From: Callorhinus ursinus
Taxonomy: Eukaryota; Chordata; Mammalia; Carnivora; Otariidae
DNA: 64,000 nt
Assembly (NCBI RefSeq): GCF_003265705.1
Contig: NW_020313157.1
Location: 2,990,549-3,054,548, forward strand
Direction: 5' to 3'
The position numbers were made by a program, and so were the translations under genes. Shown in pieces: positions 11,420-22,468 of this stretch. Below the pieces are notes generated by a model. The model did no database searches, had not been told where the DNA came from, and saw nothing but the letters and a program-made list of their open reading frames with translations. Each line of letters opens with the position of its first letter. The first letter of the stretch is position 1.

Positions 11420-12140
11420 TTAGAACTTTTACTTTTTTTTAGATGAAATTTACATAACTTAAAATTAAGTATTTTCAAGTGAACGATAAAGAGGCACTTA
11501 ACTATATTCACATTGTTGTGTAACCACCACCTCTATGCACTTCCAAAACCTTTCAATCACTCCAAATGAACTCCTTACCCCCTAATCTCCCCATTCTTCC
11601 CTCCTCCCAGCCCTTGGCAACCACCAATCCGCTTTCTGCTCGCGTATTTGTTTGTTTTTTAAAGATTTTATTTATTTGACAAAGAGAGACAGCAAGAGAG
11701 GGAACACAAGCAGGGGGAGTGGGAGAGGGAGAAGCAGGCTCCCTGCTGAGCAAACAGCCTGATGTGGGGCTCGATCCCAGGACCCTGGGATCATGACCTG
11801 AGGGGAAAGCAAACGCTTAACTGATTGGAGCCACCCAGGTGCCCCTGCTCGGGTTTTTTAAAAATGAAAGTATAATTTACATTCGGTAAAATTCACACTT
11901 TTTAGTTTTTGGTTGTGTGAGTTTTAACAAATGCATACAGTTGTGTAACCATCACCACAATCCTCATCCTCATTGCCCCCACTGTCCCTTTGTAGTCCAG
12001 ACGCTGGCAACCACACTGATCTGTTCCTATAGTCTTGCCCTTTCCAAAATATCTTATAAATGGAATCATACTATGTTTAGCCTCTTGACTCTAGCTAGCT
12101 TCTTTAACTTAGCATTATAACAAATTTTCCTTTCTTGGGT
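11420..12140 (-). mobile_element. Antisense L1 3'-end fragments
   Basis: Two overlapping-type segments both match the well-known antisense L1 3' region, with the pattern TGTGTAACCATCACCACAAT, then a ...GGCAACCACACTGATCTG-like block, then ATAAATGGAATCATACTATG. The first (11430-11640) is separated from the second (11858-12140) by the SINE at 11653-11845. Both are diverged, so they are old. Confidence 0.7.
11653..11845 (-). mobile_element. Antisense Can-SINE
   Basis: It begins with a T-rich AAAGATTTTATTTATTTGAC and ends with GAGCCACCCAGGTGCCCC, which is the head read in reverse. A short direct repeat CTGCTCG lies on both sides. Confidence 0.9.
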
Positions 12141-12349
12141 CTATCTAGCTAAATTTGCTTAATTACATTAAAATGCGTGTCTGAGGGGAGGGGCTTCACT
12201 AGGATCTGGGTGGGGACGCCCCTTCCCAAAGCCAGCGGAAGCGACCCTTTTCAGCCAGGTGCAAAGTGCACTGGACGGGTTCCATGCAGCTCCTAAGAGC
12301 ATCAATAGAGGGCGCTGTGGGCCCAGAACGCAAGGCCCAGTGAGGGCGG

Positions 12350-12780
12350 AGGCTCCGCCTCTTTCCGGTGCCCGCGGGACTGCTCAGTTCCTATAGGCCA
12401 GAGGAGGAACTTGGGGGCGGGGTCGGAAAGTCCCCTCCTCCGACTCAGTGGCGCTCCTGGCAACAGCAGGCGGCGGAAGTCAAGAGCGCGGACGCAGCCC
12501 CGCCCCTTCCCGGACTTGCCCCCCGTCCTCCCGCCCCCTGCGCGCGCATGCTCCTTGGCGCCTCAGGCAGCCTTGAGCGCGCTCCCGTCGGCCCGCTCCT
12601 CTGGCCCCACCCCCGGTCTCGCCCCCGCGCGCTCTCACGCACGCCTCGCACGCAAACGCCGCAAACGTGCGGCTTCCGTGTGTTCTCCGCGCGGAGGCGC
12701 TCGCTTACTTCCTTCCGCGCCCGCCGAGCCTGGGACTAGCCCTGCGGTCTAGGGCTAGTAGCCGGCGCGGTACGGCGGGA
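12350..12780. promoter_or_regulatory. Orphan CpG island / candidate promoter
   Basis: This is a sharply bounded stretch with very dense CpG, including GC boxes at 12414-12422 (GGGGCGGGG) and 12498-12506 (CCCCGCCCC), a GGAAGT ETS-type site near 12474 and GCGC-rich blocks. It has no TATA box and no recognisable coding exon. It lies 2 kb after the TFAP4 poly(A) site and 10 kb before the SRL start. Possible roles are a promoter of an unannotated (possibly non-coding) transcript, an alternative SRL promoter or a CpG-rich enhancer. A donor-like AACAG|GTGACG follows at about 12815. Confidence 0.65.
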
Positions 12781-12969
12781 GTCTTAGATGGTTTAGCGGC
12801 CGCAGTGAAAGGAACAGGTGACGTTAATTTTAATGACTTGTTTAATTTTTAAGGCACAGCATCCGCAACAGTGTCATTTCAGAACAGGTGATGAATGTAA
12901 GAAACTACGCACGAAATAACCTTTTCTTCCTGCCATATTTGGGAACCTTGTCTGCCCTAGCCGGACTTA

Positions 12970-13418
12970 GGTGGGGACAGCCACGGGTGCAGGGTCGGCA
13001 GCCACGCGTGGGGCAGCGACAGGGTCCAGGGTCAGCAGCCACGCGGGGGGCAGTGACAGGGTCCAGGGTCAACAGCCACGCAGGGGAGTAGTGACAGGGC
13101 CCAGGGTCAGGAGCCACACATAGGATAGTGACAGGGTCCAGGGTCAACAGCCACGCAGGGGGTAGTGACAGGGTCCAGGGTCAGCAGCCATGTGGGGGGG
13201 TAGTGACAAGGTCCAGGGTCAGCAACCACACATAGGGTAGTGACAGGGTCCAGGGTCAGCCACGTGGGGGATAGTGACAGGGTCCAGGGTCAGCAGCCAC
13301 GTGGGGCGTAGTGACAGGGTCCAGGGTCAGCAGCCACGTGGGGCGTAGTGACAGGGTCCAGGGTCAGCAGCCACATGGGGGGTAGTGACAGGGTCCAGGG
13401 TCAGCAGCTACATGTATG
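12970..13418. repeat. 37-bp minisatellite, about 12 copies
   Basis: The tandem unit is roughly AGCCACGTGGGGGGTAGTGA followed by CAGGGTCCAGGGTCAGC, with a period of 36-38 bp. The segment GACAGGGTCCAGGGTCA recurs about eleven times, with a degenerate first copy near 12987. The right half is more homogeneous than the left. Three copies contain the perfect E-box CACGTG (13261, 13298, 13335). It lies just downstream of the CpG island. Confidence 0.93.
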
Positions 13419-13639
13419 GTGGCTCTGGTCCAGATGGCCATACCACCTGGGGGCCAGGCCTGGTGGTCTGGAAGGGCATGGTGTCCTGCAGGCTTTGCAG
13501 AGCCTGGCTTGGGAGGAGGAATAAGTGGAGAAGATGTGGGAATGGTATGGCATAGGACATCCAAGGCTGCTAAGAAGCTTGGACTGTATTTTTTGTGGAA
13601 ACAATTAGGTGTCCAGGGAGGTACTGTGCACCCCTTCAC

Positions 13640-14345
13640 CTAGCCTCCCTAGTGTTAACGTCTTGCATACCTCAAGTACAGCACCAGAACCAGATCATCG
13701 TGACTGGCGCACCAGCCCTATTCAGTCACATTTTACCAGTTTTATGTGCTTTCGTTATGTGTGTGTGTTGATGGACCGTTTTGCACCAGCGATGTATGAG
13801 TTGCTCTGCATCTTCACCGGCAATCATCGTCAGAATATAATTGCATCTCTTCAACCTTTCTGGTAGATGTAGAGTGGAATCTCACCACTGTTTTAATTTC
13901 TATCACCATGGACTAGTTTTGCCTATTTTAGATCATCATACAAATTGTATAGTATTGGGGCGCCTGGGTGGCTCAGTTGGTTAAGAGACTGCCTTCGGCT
14001 CAGGTCATGACCCACATCGGGCTCCCTGCTCAGCAGGGAGTCGACTCTCCCTCCGACCCTCTTCCCTCTCGTGCTCTCTGTCTCTCATTCTCTCTCTCTC
14101 AAATAAATAAATAAAATCTTTAAATAAATAAATAAATGTCCAAATTGTATAGTATTTATACTCTTACTGTCTGCCTTCTTTTGCCCAACACAATGTTTAT
14201 GGTTTTGTGTGTATCAGCAGTTTATTTATTTTTACGCCCAAGTCTATTCTGTTGCGTGAATATACCACAGTGGATTTAGCTGTTCACCTAGACGTGGACA
14301 TTTAGGTTGCTTGCAACTTGTAACTATCATGGATGTAGTTTATTT
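13640..14345 (-). mobile_element. Antisense L1 3'-end fragment with two SINEs
   Basis: This is an old antisense L1-like segment, shown by a CACCATGGACTAGTTTTGCC block and a later CAAGTCTATTCTGTTGCGTG stretch. It is interrupted by the SINE at 13957-14140 and abuts that at 14352-14542. Confidence 0.6.
13957..14140 (+). mobile_element. Can-SINE with perfect 16-bp target duplication
   Basis: This is a sense SINE (GGGGCGCCTGGGTGGCTCAG head) flanked by CAAATTGTATAGTATT at 13941-13956 and 14141-14156. It lacks the usual CCAGGGTCCTGGGATCGAG block after GGTCATGA, so it carries a small internal deletion. Confidence 0.95.
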
Positions 14346-14351
14346 TATTAT

Positions 14352-14542
14352 TATTATTTGTTAAGATTTTATTTGACAGAAAGAGACATAGCAAGAGAGG
14401 AAACAGAAGCAGGGGGAGTGGGAGAGGGAGAAGCAGGCTTCCCGTGGAGCAGAGAACCCGATGCGGGGCTTGATCCCGGGATCCTGGGATCATGACCTGA
14501 GCTGAAGGCTGGTGCTTAATGACTGAGCCACCCAGGCGCCCC
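14352..14542 (-). mobile_element. Antisense Can-SINE
   Basis: It has a T-rich tail at the left (TTAAGATTTTATTTGACAG), then GGGGAGTGGGAGAGGGAGAA, and ends in GAGCCACCCAGGCGCCCC. It inserted into the antisense L1 fragment. Confidence 0.9.
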
Positions 14543-14550
14543 TTATTACT

Positions 14551-14855
14551 GTTTTTTGTTTTTGTTTTTGTTTTTGTTTTTTAAGTAGGCTCCACGCCCA
14601 GCATGGAGCCCAACACGGGGCTTAAATTCATGACCTGAGTTTAAGATCAAGAGTAGGATGCTTATTGTGCCTGGGTAGCTCAGTCTGTTAAGCGTCTGCA
14701 TTTGGCTTGGGTCCTGGGAGGGTCTGCTCAGCAAACAGCCTGCTTCTCCCTCTGCTGATCCCCCTGCTTGTGCTCTTTCACCCTCTCTCTCTCAAATAAA
14801 TGAATAAATCTTAAAAAAAAAAGTAGAACGCTTAACTGAGCTACCGAGGTGCCCC
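14551..14855 (-). mobile_element. Antisense Can-SINE split by a sense Can-SINE
   Basis: The outer copy, minus strand, is at 14551-14664 and 14822-14855. The inner copy, plus strand, is at 14665-14821 with a TGCCTGGGTAGCTCAGTCTG head and an AAATAAATGAATAAATC tail. A 13-bp direct repeat with two mismatches (AGTAGGATGCTTA at 14652, AGTAGAACGCTTA at 14822) brackets the inner copy. Confidence 0.85.
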
Positions 14856-16650
14856 TATCATGAATATCATGAATGTATTTTAGTAGATACTTTTCCCCCC
14901 AAATGGATTGTGCCAATTTCCCCTCCTACTGTCGTGTGTGTGAGGAGGTAAAGTGGCAGTGGAGGAGAAAATACATCTCCAACATGTACCATTGATCCTC
15001 TTTGTGTTCTTTGGGAGGGGACTGGGCATTCTTGGTTCCTGGTGGCCTCCCTTGGCCTATTTTAAGGGTCTCTTTTAGGGATAAACCTTATGGAAATGTA
15101 TGTGCGCTGATGTTCTCAAGGATCATTAAGTTACACTGCGTCCTCCTTACAAAGAAGATCCTCGGAAGAAATTCCTGTGGAGTCTCAGTAGCAGAAATAA
15201 TTTCATTTCTCCTGAGCAGTTGGTTTGCTCTTATTTTAAGGACACTGAATTGGCGAGTGATCGAGTTACACACATGTGAGGTCCTTACGCGCGAAGTGCC
15301 GGTTGCATTTGTGTCAGCCTTACGAATGGCTCCATTTTGTGTGCCAGCCTTGGTGTGGTTTTCTTCTGCTCTAACCTTCAGTTCTTGCTTTCTTGCTATA
15401 CTTTATGAGTACTCGGGAGCCATCTTCATGCTTTTCTGGCACAGGTGGGTTATCATAAATAAATGCCGCGTCTGCCACGATTTGGGGTGTGTTTGCCCAG
15501 CTCTGCGATGTTTGAAGGGTTGTCTGGCAGAAGTGGGAGCCTTCCTGTGACCTCAGCCTCCTTAGCCGGTGATGAGCTGGCTTCAGAATGGCTTGAGACA
15601 AGTATGTAAAGCACAAGGAAATCCTCCAGCTGCCTTTGGAGCCTGCTGGCCGGGCCATCCTTCGCCTCAGACCTTGCTGGCTCTGGTTCCATCCTGTACC
15701 ACCCGAGCCTTTCTGACTGTCCCTTCTTTATCCAGTTGCCTCTCTGCTTTTCTGGGTGCCCCTGTGCTGTGCCATTTGCCTTTTTCATTCTCTCTCGAGT
15801 TCTGCTTGCCCTCCGTTGCCCTGCAAGTCCTGGGCTAGGCATGGAGTCAGTACCACCCCCTGTCCTGGTCCCCTCTCTTCTCTGGCCCTACCGGGTTGCA
15901 GGTTTCTGGTGTTGATGGACAGGAGCGCATGCTGACCGAAAGGAGAGGATAGGACTGGGGGCTGCAGGGCCTACATGTGGCAGCTGTAGAAAGGAATGCC
16001 CTCCCCAAACCCACTCTCCCCCCACCTCACCCCTGGTGTTGAAAAGGAGCAAGGAGTGACAGCTGCAGAATTTCCTGAATTAGGGGGCCTAAGTCACAGG
16101 CTCCCCATCCCACCCCCGGGGTGCGGCTGGTTCTGGTGGACAGCCTCTGGATCTAATTACAGAGGGAGCAGGAAAGTGACTAGAGAAGGCTGCACGTGCT
16201 GCACGGGTATCAGAGATCAGCTGGTCTGGCTCCCATTGCCTCCCGCCCTGCGGGAGATAAAGAGGAGGTCGGAAAACCCGAAGAGAGAATTGATGAAAAT
16301 CTCCTGTTCCTCTATCAGAAGGAAGTGTCGGTGGGGTTGGGTAGGCTCTGGGGCTTAACGGGGGGTGGGGGTGGGGCTGCTCATTTGAGATCAGGGAGGG
16401 GATCCTTGAGAGATCCAGCGGGAAGGTGAGGTGGCAGGTGGGGCGGTGACCCCCGAGCACTGTGGCTTGTTCTGGGCCTCATGTGGTATATTGGACAGGG
16501 CAGAACTAGCGCTCTCTGCTAGTGAGTTCCCTGCTAAGGGAGGTGTTTGGGCAAGGCTGCACAGATACCACAGTTTTTGTGGAGGGGATTCCTGCCCTGG
16601 CTGGAGCTCTAACAGGGCTAGGTGAGGGCTCTCTAAGAATTATGACCTGA

Positions 16651-16848
16651 GGGGTGCCTGGGTGGCTCAGTCGGTTAAGCATCCGACTCTTGGTTTCGGC
16701 TCAGGTCTGATCTCAGGGTCGTGAGATGGAGTTCCCTGTTGGGCTCTGTGCTCAGTGGGGAGTCTGCTTGAGATTCTCTTTCTGTCTGCCCCTCCCCCAA
16801 TGCTCCCTATCTCTCTCTCTCAAATAAATAAATAAATCTTAAAAAAAA
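16651..16848 (+). mobile_element. Can-SINE with 16-bp target duplication
   Basis: This is a complete sense SINE flanked by AAGAATTATGACCTGA at 16635-16650 and 16849-16864. The head is GGGGTGCCTGGGTGGCTCAG and the tail AAATAAATAAATAAATCTT. Confidence 0.95.
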
Positions 16849-17011
16849 AAGAATTATGACCTGAAAGTTTATTTTCAGTGGAATCTACCTTCCTTTTTAA
16901 TCTCTTGCTTTCCGAACAAAATGTCCTTTTTTGTTCTTTGATTTTAAAAAAAAATTATGGTTAAAATTTACTGTTTTAATCACTTTTAATTTTTTTAAAG
17001 GATTTTCAGGG

Positions 17012-17217
17012 TTTTTTTTTAAAGATTTATTTATTTATTTTGAGAGACTGAGAATGAGAGAGAGAGAGAGAGCACATACATGAGGGGGGGAGGGTCAGAG
17101 GGAGAAGCAGACTCCCCACTGAGCAGGGAGCCCAATGTGGGGCTCGATCCCAGGACTCCAGGATCATGACCTGAGCTGAAGGCAGTCGCCCAACCGACTG
17201 AGCCACCCAGGCGCCCC
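17012..17217 (-). mobile_element. Antisense Can-SINE
   Basis: A T-run followed by AAAGATTTATTTATTTATTT is at the left, and GAGCCACCCAGGCGCCCC closes it at the right. It is full length. Confidence 0.92.
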
Positions 17218-17227
17218 ATTTTTAATT

Positions 17228-17410
17228 TTTTTAAAAGATTTTTAAAATTTATTTGACAGAGACACAGTGAGAGAGGGAACGTAAGCAGGGGAGTGGGACA
17301 GGGAGAAGCAGGCTTCCCGGGGAGCTGGGACCCTAATGTGGGGCTTGATCCCAGGACCCTGGGACCATGACCCGAACTGAAGGCAGATGCCCAATGACTG
17401 AACCACCCAG
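17228..17410 (-). mobile_element. Antisense Can-SINE, head truncated
   Basis: It has the same structure as its neighbour but stops at AACCACCCAG, lacking the final GCGCCCC. It is 10 bp to the right of the previous SINE, so the two may be nested or tandem insertions. Confidence 0.85.
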
Positions 17411-17479
17411 TGGCATGAAGCACATTTGCAATGTTGTGTGATCATCACCACTGTCCTTCTCCAGAATGTTTCATTATTC

Positions 17480-17668
17480 CTTTTTTTTTTAAAGATTTTA
17501 TTTATTTATTTGACAGAGAGAGAGAGAGCAGAAGTAGGGGGAGCGGGAGGGGGAGAAGCAGACTTCCCACTGAGCAGGGAACCTAATGCGGGGCTCGATC
17601 CCAGGACCCTGGGATCATGACCTGAGCTGAAGGCAGATGCTTAACAGACAGAGCCACCCAGGCGCCCC
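17480..17668 (-). mobile_element. Antisense Can-SINE
   Basis: This is a full-length minus-strand copy ending in GAGCCACCCAGGCGCCCC. TTTCATTATTC flanks it on both sides (near 17469 and 17671). Confidence 0.93.
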
Positions 17669-17837
17669 TGTTTTCATTATTCTAAATAGAAACTCTAACC
17701 ATGAAACTCTTAACTCCTCTGCCCCCTTCCCTCCACCCATGGCACCCACCATTCTACTTTCTGTCTCTGACTTTTCTGGGTACCTCATGTAAGTGCAGTC
17801 ACACGATATCTGTCTCTTATGGGCTCACTTGCCTCCT

Positions 17838-18180
17838 CTCAAAATTCATGTTGAAGTCCTAACTTCTAGTATCTCAGAATGTGCCTATACTTGGTTTTGG
17901 GGTCTTTACTGAGGTCACTGAGGTAAAATGAGGTCATATGGGTGGGCATTAACCTAATATGATTGGTGTCTGTACAAGAAGAGGAGATTAGGACACAGAT
18001 AACACAGACCAGGAGATGACCATGTGAGGAAACAGTGAGGAAAGGGGGCCGTCTACAAGCCAAGGAGACAGGCCTCAGAAGAAACCAGCCCTGCTCATAC
18101 CTTGATCTCAGACTTCCAGAACAGCGAGAAATCAGTGTCTGTGGTTTGTCATGGTGGCCCCAGCAAACGAGTGCAGTGTG
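17838..18180 (+). mobile_element. MLT1-like MaLR LTR fragment
   Basis: It contains the characteristic series AAAATTCATGTTGAAGTCCT, a TAAAATGAGGTCATATGGGT block, ...TCTGTACAAGAAGAGG and ...CTACAAGCCAAGGAGACAGG, followed by a CTTGATCTCAGACTTCCAGA end. It matches the MaLR/MLT1 consensus from memory and sits within the antisense L1. Confidence 0.75.
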
Positions 18181-18423
18181 CTTCTGTGACTGGTTTATTT
18201 CGTTTAGCATTAACATTTCGAAGGCTCATCCGTGTTGCAGCATGTATTAAAATTCCATTTTTTATGGCTGAATAATATCCCATTGTATGGATAGGCCACA
18301 CTTGGTTGCTCTGCTCATCTGCTGATGGGCACCTGGGTTGTTTCCACCTTTTAGCTCTTGTTTATTGTGCCGCTGTGAACATGGCCGTGCAAGGACCTGT
18401 TTGAACCCAGTTGGGGCATCTTG

Positions 18424-18806
18424 TTTTTTTTTCTTTTAAAGATTTATTTATTGGGGCACCTGGGTGGCTCAGTTCGTTAAGTGTCTGCCTTCAGCTTGGG
18501 TCATGATACCAGGGTCCTGGGATTGAGTACTGTGTCAGGCTTCCTGCTTGGTGGGGAGCCTGATTCTTTTCCCTCTGCTGCTCCTCCTGCTTGTGCTCTC
18601 TTTCCCTCTCTCTCTCTCTCTCAAATCAATGAAATCTTTCAAAAAAATAATAAAGATTTATTTGGGGGGGAGGGGCAGAGGGAAAGAGAGAGGGAGAATC
18701 TTAAGCAGACTCCCCATGCTGGGCTCGATCTCATGACCCTGAGATCAGGAGCTGAGCTGAAATCAAGGGTCAGATGCCTGACTGAGCCACCCAGGCGCCC
18801 TCAGAT
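18424..18806 (-). mobile_element. Antisense Can-SINE split by a sense Can-SINE
   Basis: The outer minus-strand SINE is at 18424-18450 and 18652-18806. A plus-strand SINE (18451-18651, head GGGGCACCTGGGTGGCTCAG) inserted in its tail, duplicating AAAGATTTATTT (18438 and 18652). The outer copy has its own GGGGCATCTT duplication (18413 and 18807). Confidence 0.9.
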
Positions 18807-19014
18807 GGGGCATCTTTAAATCACATGCACTTAGCCCTTTAAATGGTGCTGGGTTCACACTTTTCCCTTCCACCTGTTTTGGCTTCTGGTGTTTTTCTCT
18901 GGCCCTTCAGCCTGCACCTTTCCCTATTCTTCCACACAGCCCTCCACACCCTTTCCCTGACACGCCAATTCCTCTCTTCCCCTGACGGTGTTCACTTGGA
19001 TTGATGGGAGCAGT

Positions 19015-19180
19015 CACGGTTTTGTGAGTCAGGCACATCCAGGTTCAAATTTGGATCGCTCTGCTCCTATGTGGTGGTGTTGAACAAGTTACCACAGCAG
19101 TCGGAGCCTTGGCCTCCTCACTGTGAATGGTGGTGGCATGCCCACCTCTCCTGACACGTGAAGCATCTGGCCCGGAGTGG
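19015..19180 (+). mobile_element. MIR-like fragment
   Basis: It has MIR-style core features: TTTTGTGAGTCAGGCACATC, a TCAAATTTGGATCGCTCTGC block, ...GAACAAGTTACC and ...CCTTGGCCTCCTCACTGTGA. It is diverged and was identified by pattern only. Confidence 0.55.
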
Positions 19181-19835
19181 GCGCGTCATTGACCTTGACT
19201 TCCTTTTCTGTCCCAGGACCCAGTGCTGCCTCCAGCCCCTCATGGCGAGCCCTTCCCCCCAGCCATGAACATGGATGGAAGACTCAGTATTGGTGTATTA
19301 ATCACGTTCTCCAGAGAAACAGAGACGATAGGATATCTGTTTATAGAGAGAGGTTGTGGGGACCAGAAAGTCAGAAATCCACAGGGGAAGCTGGTGGCCA
19401 GAAATTCTGGCAAGAGTGATTGTTGCAGTCTTGAGTCAGAAAGTAGTCAGAGGCAGCGTTCCTTCCTCCTCCGGGATTGGGGAAGTGAGCACAGCCTTTA
19501 TTCTTAAGGCCTTCAACTGATGGGATGAGGCCCACCCACATTATGGAGGGTGATCTGCTTGACTCAGAGTCTACAGATTAAATGTGATGCCCATGTAAAA
19601 AATAACTGCACAGTAACGTTCAGGCTGATATTTATCAAACAACTGGGCACCATAATCTAGCCAAGTTAACACATTAAATTAACCATTGTGGTTGGTAACT
19701 CCCCAGCTTTCTTCAGACTGGTCTATAGATTGATTGTAATTCCAATTAAAATCCAAGAAGGCCTTTAAAGAGCAATTTACAGGCTGAATCCAAAATTCAT
19801 ATGGATGTGTAAAGGAATTAAAATAGCCCAAACAA

Positions 19836-20106
19836 TTTTTTTAAGTTTATTTATTTATAATCTCTGTACCCAACATGGGTCTCGGACTCATGACCCTGAG
19901 ATCAAGCATCACATGCCCTTCTGACTGAGCCAGCCAGACAACTTCAAAACAACTTTTTTTCTCTTTTTGGTGGGGGAGGGGAGGAGAGAGAAGGAGAGAG
20001 AGAAATCCTAAGCAGGCTCCATGCCCAGCACAGAGCCTGACATGGGGCTTGATCTCATGACCCTGAGATCATGACCTTAACCGACTGAGTCACTCAGGCA
20101 CCCCCC
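19836..20106 (-). mobile_element. Two antisense SINE copies within the L1
   Basis: A short diverged copy spans 19836-19942, ending GAGCCAGCCAGACAAC. A second spans 19953-20106, with a GGGGGAGGGGAGGAGAGAGA body and the end GAGTCACTCAGGCACCCC. Both are older than the copy at 20887. Confidence 0.75.
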
Positions 20107-20886
20107 CAAAAAAAACTTTTAGATCAAAGTTGGAGGATTCACACTATGTGATTTTAAGACTGATTAGGAAACCACAGTGGAAGGACGGACACATAGACCA
20201 ACAGAAAGAATACAGTTTGGAAGTAGCTTTACACACATATGGTCAATTGATTTTCAGTAAAAGGTGCAAAGGCAGTTGAGTGGAGGAAGGATAGTCTCTT
20301 CAACAAATGCTGACACAACTGGCTTTCCACATGCGAAAATCTAAACTTGGGTTTATACCTTGCAACATATTAAAAATTACACAAAATGGATCATAGATCT
20401 AAAGGTAAAACCTAAATTATTACACTTCTAGGTGAAAACAGGAAAACATCTTGGGCATCTTGGGTTAGGCGAAGAGTTCTTTGGATTTGATAAAAATTAT
20501 GAACTTCTCTTTGAAAGACACCTCAGTGCATGAATACAAGCCACTGATGGTGAGAATATTTACAAAGTACGTATCTGAGGAAGGGCTTGTATTCAGTGTA
20601 TGTAAAAAAAACTATCAACACTGAAAAGAAAAAACCAACCCATAAAAAATAGGTGAAAGATTTGAACAGGTGCTTCACCAAAGACACATGAAAGAAGCAG
20701 ATGACAAATACGCACATGGAAACATGCTTAATATCCCTAGTCAGCAGGAAAATGCAGACTGAAACTACAATAAGAGACCACAATTTACCTACAAGAATGA
20801 CTAAAACCTGAAAGACTGACCATACCAAGGATTGGCAAGGATATAGAGGGCCTGGTGGTGGGAATGTAAAATGGCACAGTCATCTT

Positions 20887-21080
20887 TTTTTTTTTTTTTT
20901 AAATCTTTATTTATTTGAGAGAGAGAGAGTGAGAGAGGGAGCATGAGAGGAGAGAGGGTCAGAGGGAGAAGCAGACTCCCCGCTGAGCAGGGAGCCCGAT
21001 GGGGGACTGGATCCCAGGACTCCAGGATCATGACCTGAGCTGAAGGCAGTCGCTTAACCGACTGAGCCACCCAGGCGCCC
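20887..21080 (-). mobile_element. Antisense Can-SINE with perfect 17-bp target duplication
   Basis: It is full length and ends in GAGCCACCCAGGCGCCC. The direct repeat AATGGCACAGTCATCTT is at 20870-20886 and 21081-21097, with no mismatch. It inserted into the L1 3' end. Confidence 0.96.
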
Positions 21081-22468
21081 AATGGCACAGTCATCTTAGA
21101 AAAAAATTAAATAGTCTCCCACCATGCGATCCAGCCCCTCCCCTCCTGGGTATTTACCCAAGAGAGGGGAAAGTGAACGTGTATAGGTTGCATTGTGTAT
21201 GAATGTTCACAAACTTGGAAACAATCCAGATGTCTCTCAAGAGGAGAATGGATGGCAAATTGTGCTCAGTCCTTACAGTGGAATACTCTTGAGAATAAAA
21301 AGGAATTGAGCTATCAATACATAACTGCAACGTGAATAGATCTCAAAATAATTATGCCGAGTGAAAGAAGCCAGATAAAAAAAGAACACATACGATGAGA
21401 TTCCATTTGTATCCAAATCTAGGAAATGCAAAATAACGTGTAGTGACAGAAAGCAGCTCCATGCTGGTTGCCGGGGAAGGGGGTGGGCAGAGGGGACTAG
21501 GAAGGGACACGAGGAAAATTTAGGAGAGGAATCTGTTTGTTATTTTAATTGTGCTTCTACGCGTACGTCAAAATGTATCAGATGTGAATAGTGTTCTGTG
21601 CTGCATGTGGATTATACCTCAGTAAAGCTGTCTCAATGTAAAGCCCATAGAAGAATGGCCAACTGACTTCAGCTCTTTTCCTCATGGCCTACCGCTACCC
21701 TCACAGTGACACCCTCCCCTCCAGCCAGACCAGCCAGTGTCTGCTGTCCCTCAGCTTCATAGAACTGGCTCTTAGGGGCCATCACATGCCCTTGGGAAAA
21801 TTACATCAAATAGCACATTACAGACATGATGGAAGGTCCTGGAACCCCCCTGTCACTGGAAATGGATCTCTGTCCATTGGCTTACATCACAGCATGGGAC
21901 ACGACTCCTAGCTCTCCCTTTTTTGCTCCCGTCAGCATTCTGTATCTTCCGGAGGCCTGAGAAGGTTAAGCTTCTAGCCGTTGACCTCAGAGGTCAGATG
22001 TTGCAGGTTTCTTTTAACTGGCCATTGTGGCTTCACCTTCCTGACCTTTAGGGAGGGACCAAGACGTAGGTAGGTGGCTATCACATAGAATCTCTCTGGC
22101 TTTGCTCTTCGGCTCCTTCATTCACAAAACCGAGGCATGTGAAGGTCAGTGACTTTGTCTCAGACTTCAGATCAAGTTAGCTCAGATACCACGAAGGCTT
22201 GAGTTCCTAGCCCCTAGACCTAACCCAAGGGATGCCCCACGTTTTCTCCACCACCTCTGCCCTGTGACCCATGTCAGATGACTCCAGGGCTGCTTAGGGG
22301 AGAGAATCTGGCCCCAGCCGTGCCTTCTGGGGCCAGGCAGCTGGCCGGGCAGTGGCAGAGTGAGCCTCCGCACAGCCTGTCAGGGTCTGCGCTGCTTCTC
22401 CATCACGTCCACCCAGTTGCCCTAGTGACTGTGTGACCCTTCTCCCCCACCCTGCGCCGTCACCCGCC

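Larger units (their letters stand above)
10413..12349. other. Intergenic DNA, TFAP4 to CpG island
   Basis: No exon is recognisable. It contains a sense Can-SINE (11035-11241) and two successive antisense L1 3'-end fragments (about 11420-11640 and 11858-12140) with a SINE at 11653-11845. The stretch 10413-11030 looks unique. Confidence 0.7.
16885..18420 (-). mobile_element. Antisense L1 3' end interrupted by SINEs and an MLT1-like LTR
   Basis: The pieces at about 16885-17011, 17411-17480, 17669-17830 and 18180-18420 together read like an antisense L1 3' region. The order is CACATTTGCAATGTTGTGTG, then CACCCACCATTCTACTTTCTG, then the ATAATATCCCATTGTATGGA block. Three SINEs and an MLT1-like LTR interrupt it. 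Confidence 0.65.
19693..21640 (+). mobile_element. Old L1 3' end (ORF2 end plus 3' UTR), sense
   Basis: It contains decayed L1 ORF2-type landmarks: a TTCCAATTAAAATCCAAGAA block, GGTCAATTGATTTTCAGTAA, then GGTATTTACCCAAGAGAGGG and TCCTTACAGTGGAATACTCT, ending in a GATTATACCTCAGTAAAGCT tail. Frames are broken throughout. Three antisense SINE copies (19836, 19953 and 20887) interrupt it. Confidence 0.85.
13419..22468. other. Intergenic DNA upstream of SRL, mostly repeats
   Basis: No coding exon was recognised. Repeats listed separately (L1, MaLR, Can-SINE) fill much of 13640-21640. The parts without a clear repeat are 13420-13640, 14860-16630 and 21640-22460. The last of these is unique and immediately precedes the SRL promoter. 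A MIR-like segment is at about 19015-19180, and an ancient LTR-like repeat I cannot name is at about 19290-19690. Confidence 0.7.

Noticed and set aside
12368..12752. Open frames of 113-123 codons in the CpG island
   Set aside because: GC-rich sequence is poor in stop codons, and the Arg/Pro/Ala-rich translations in several frames are typical of non-coding islands.
12905..13147. Repeated PDPGPCH-type peptide on the minus strand
   Set aside because: It is a chance reading of the 37-bp minisatellite; the unit is not a multiple of three, so the frame does not persist.
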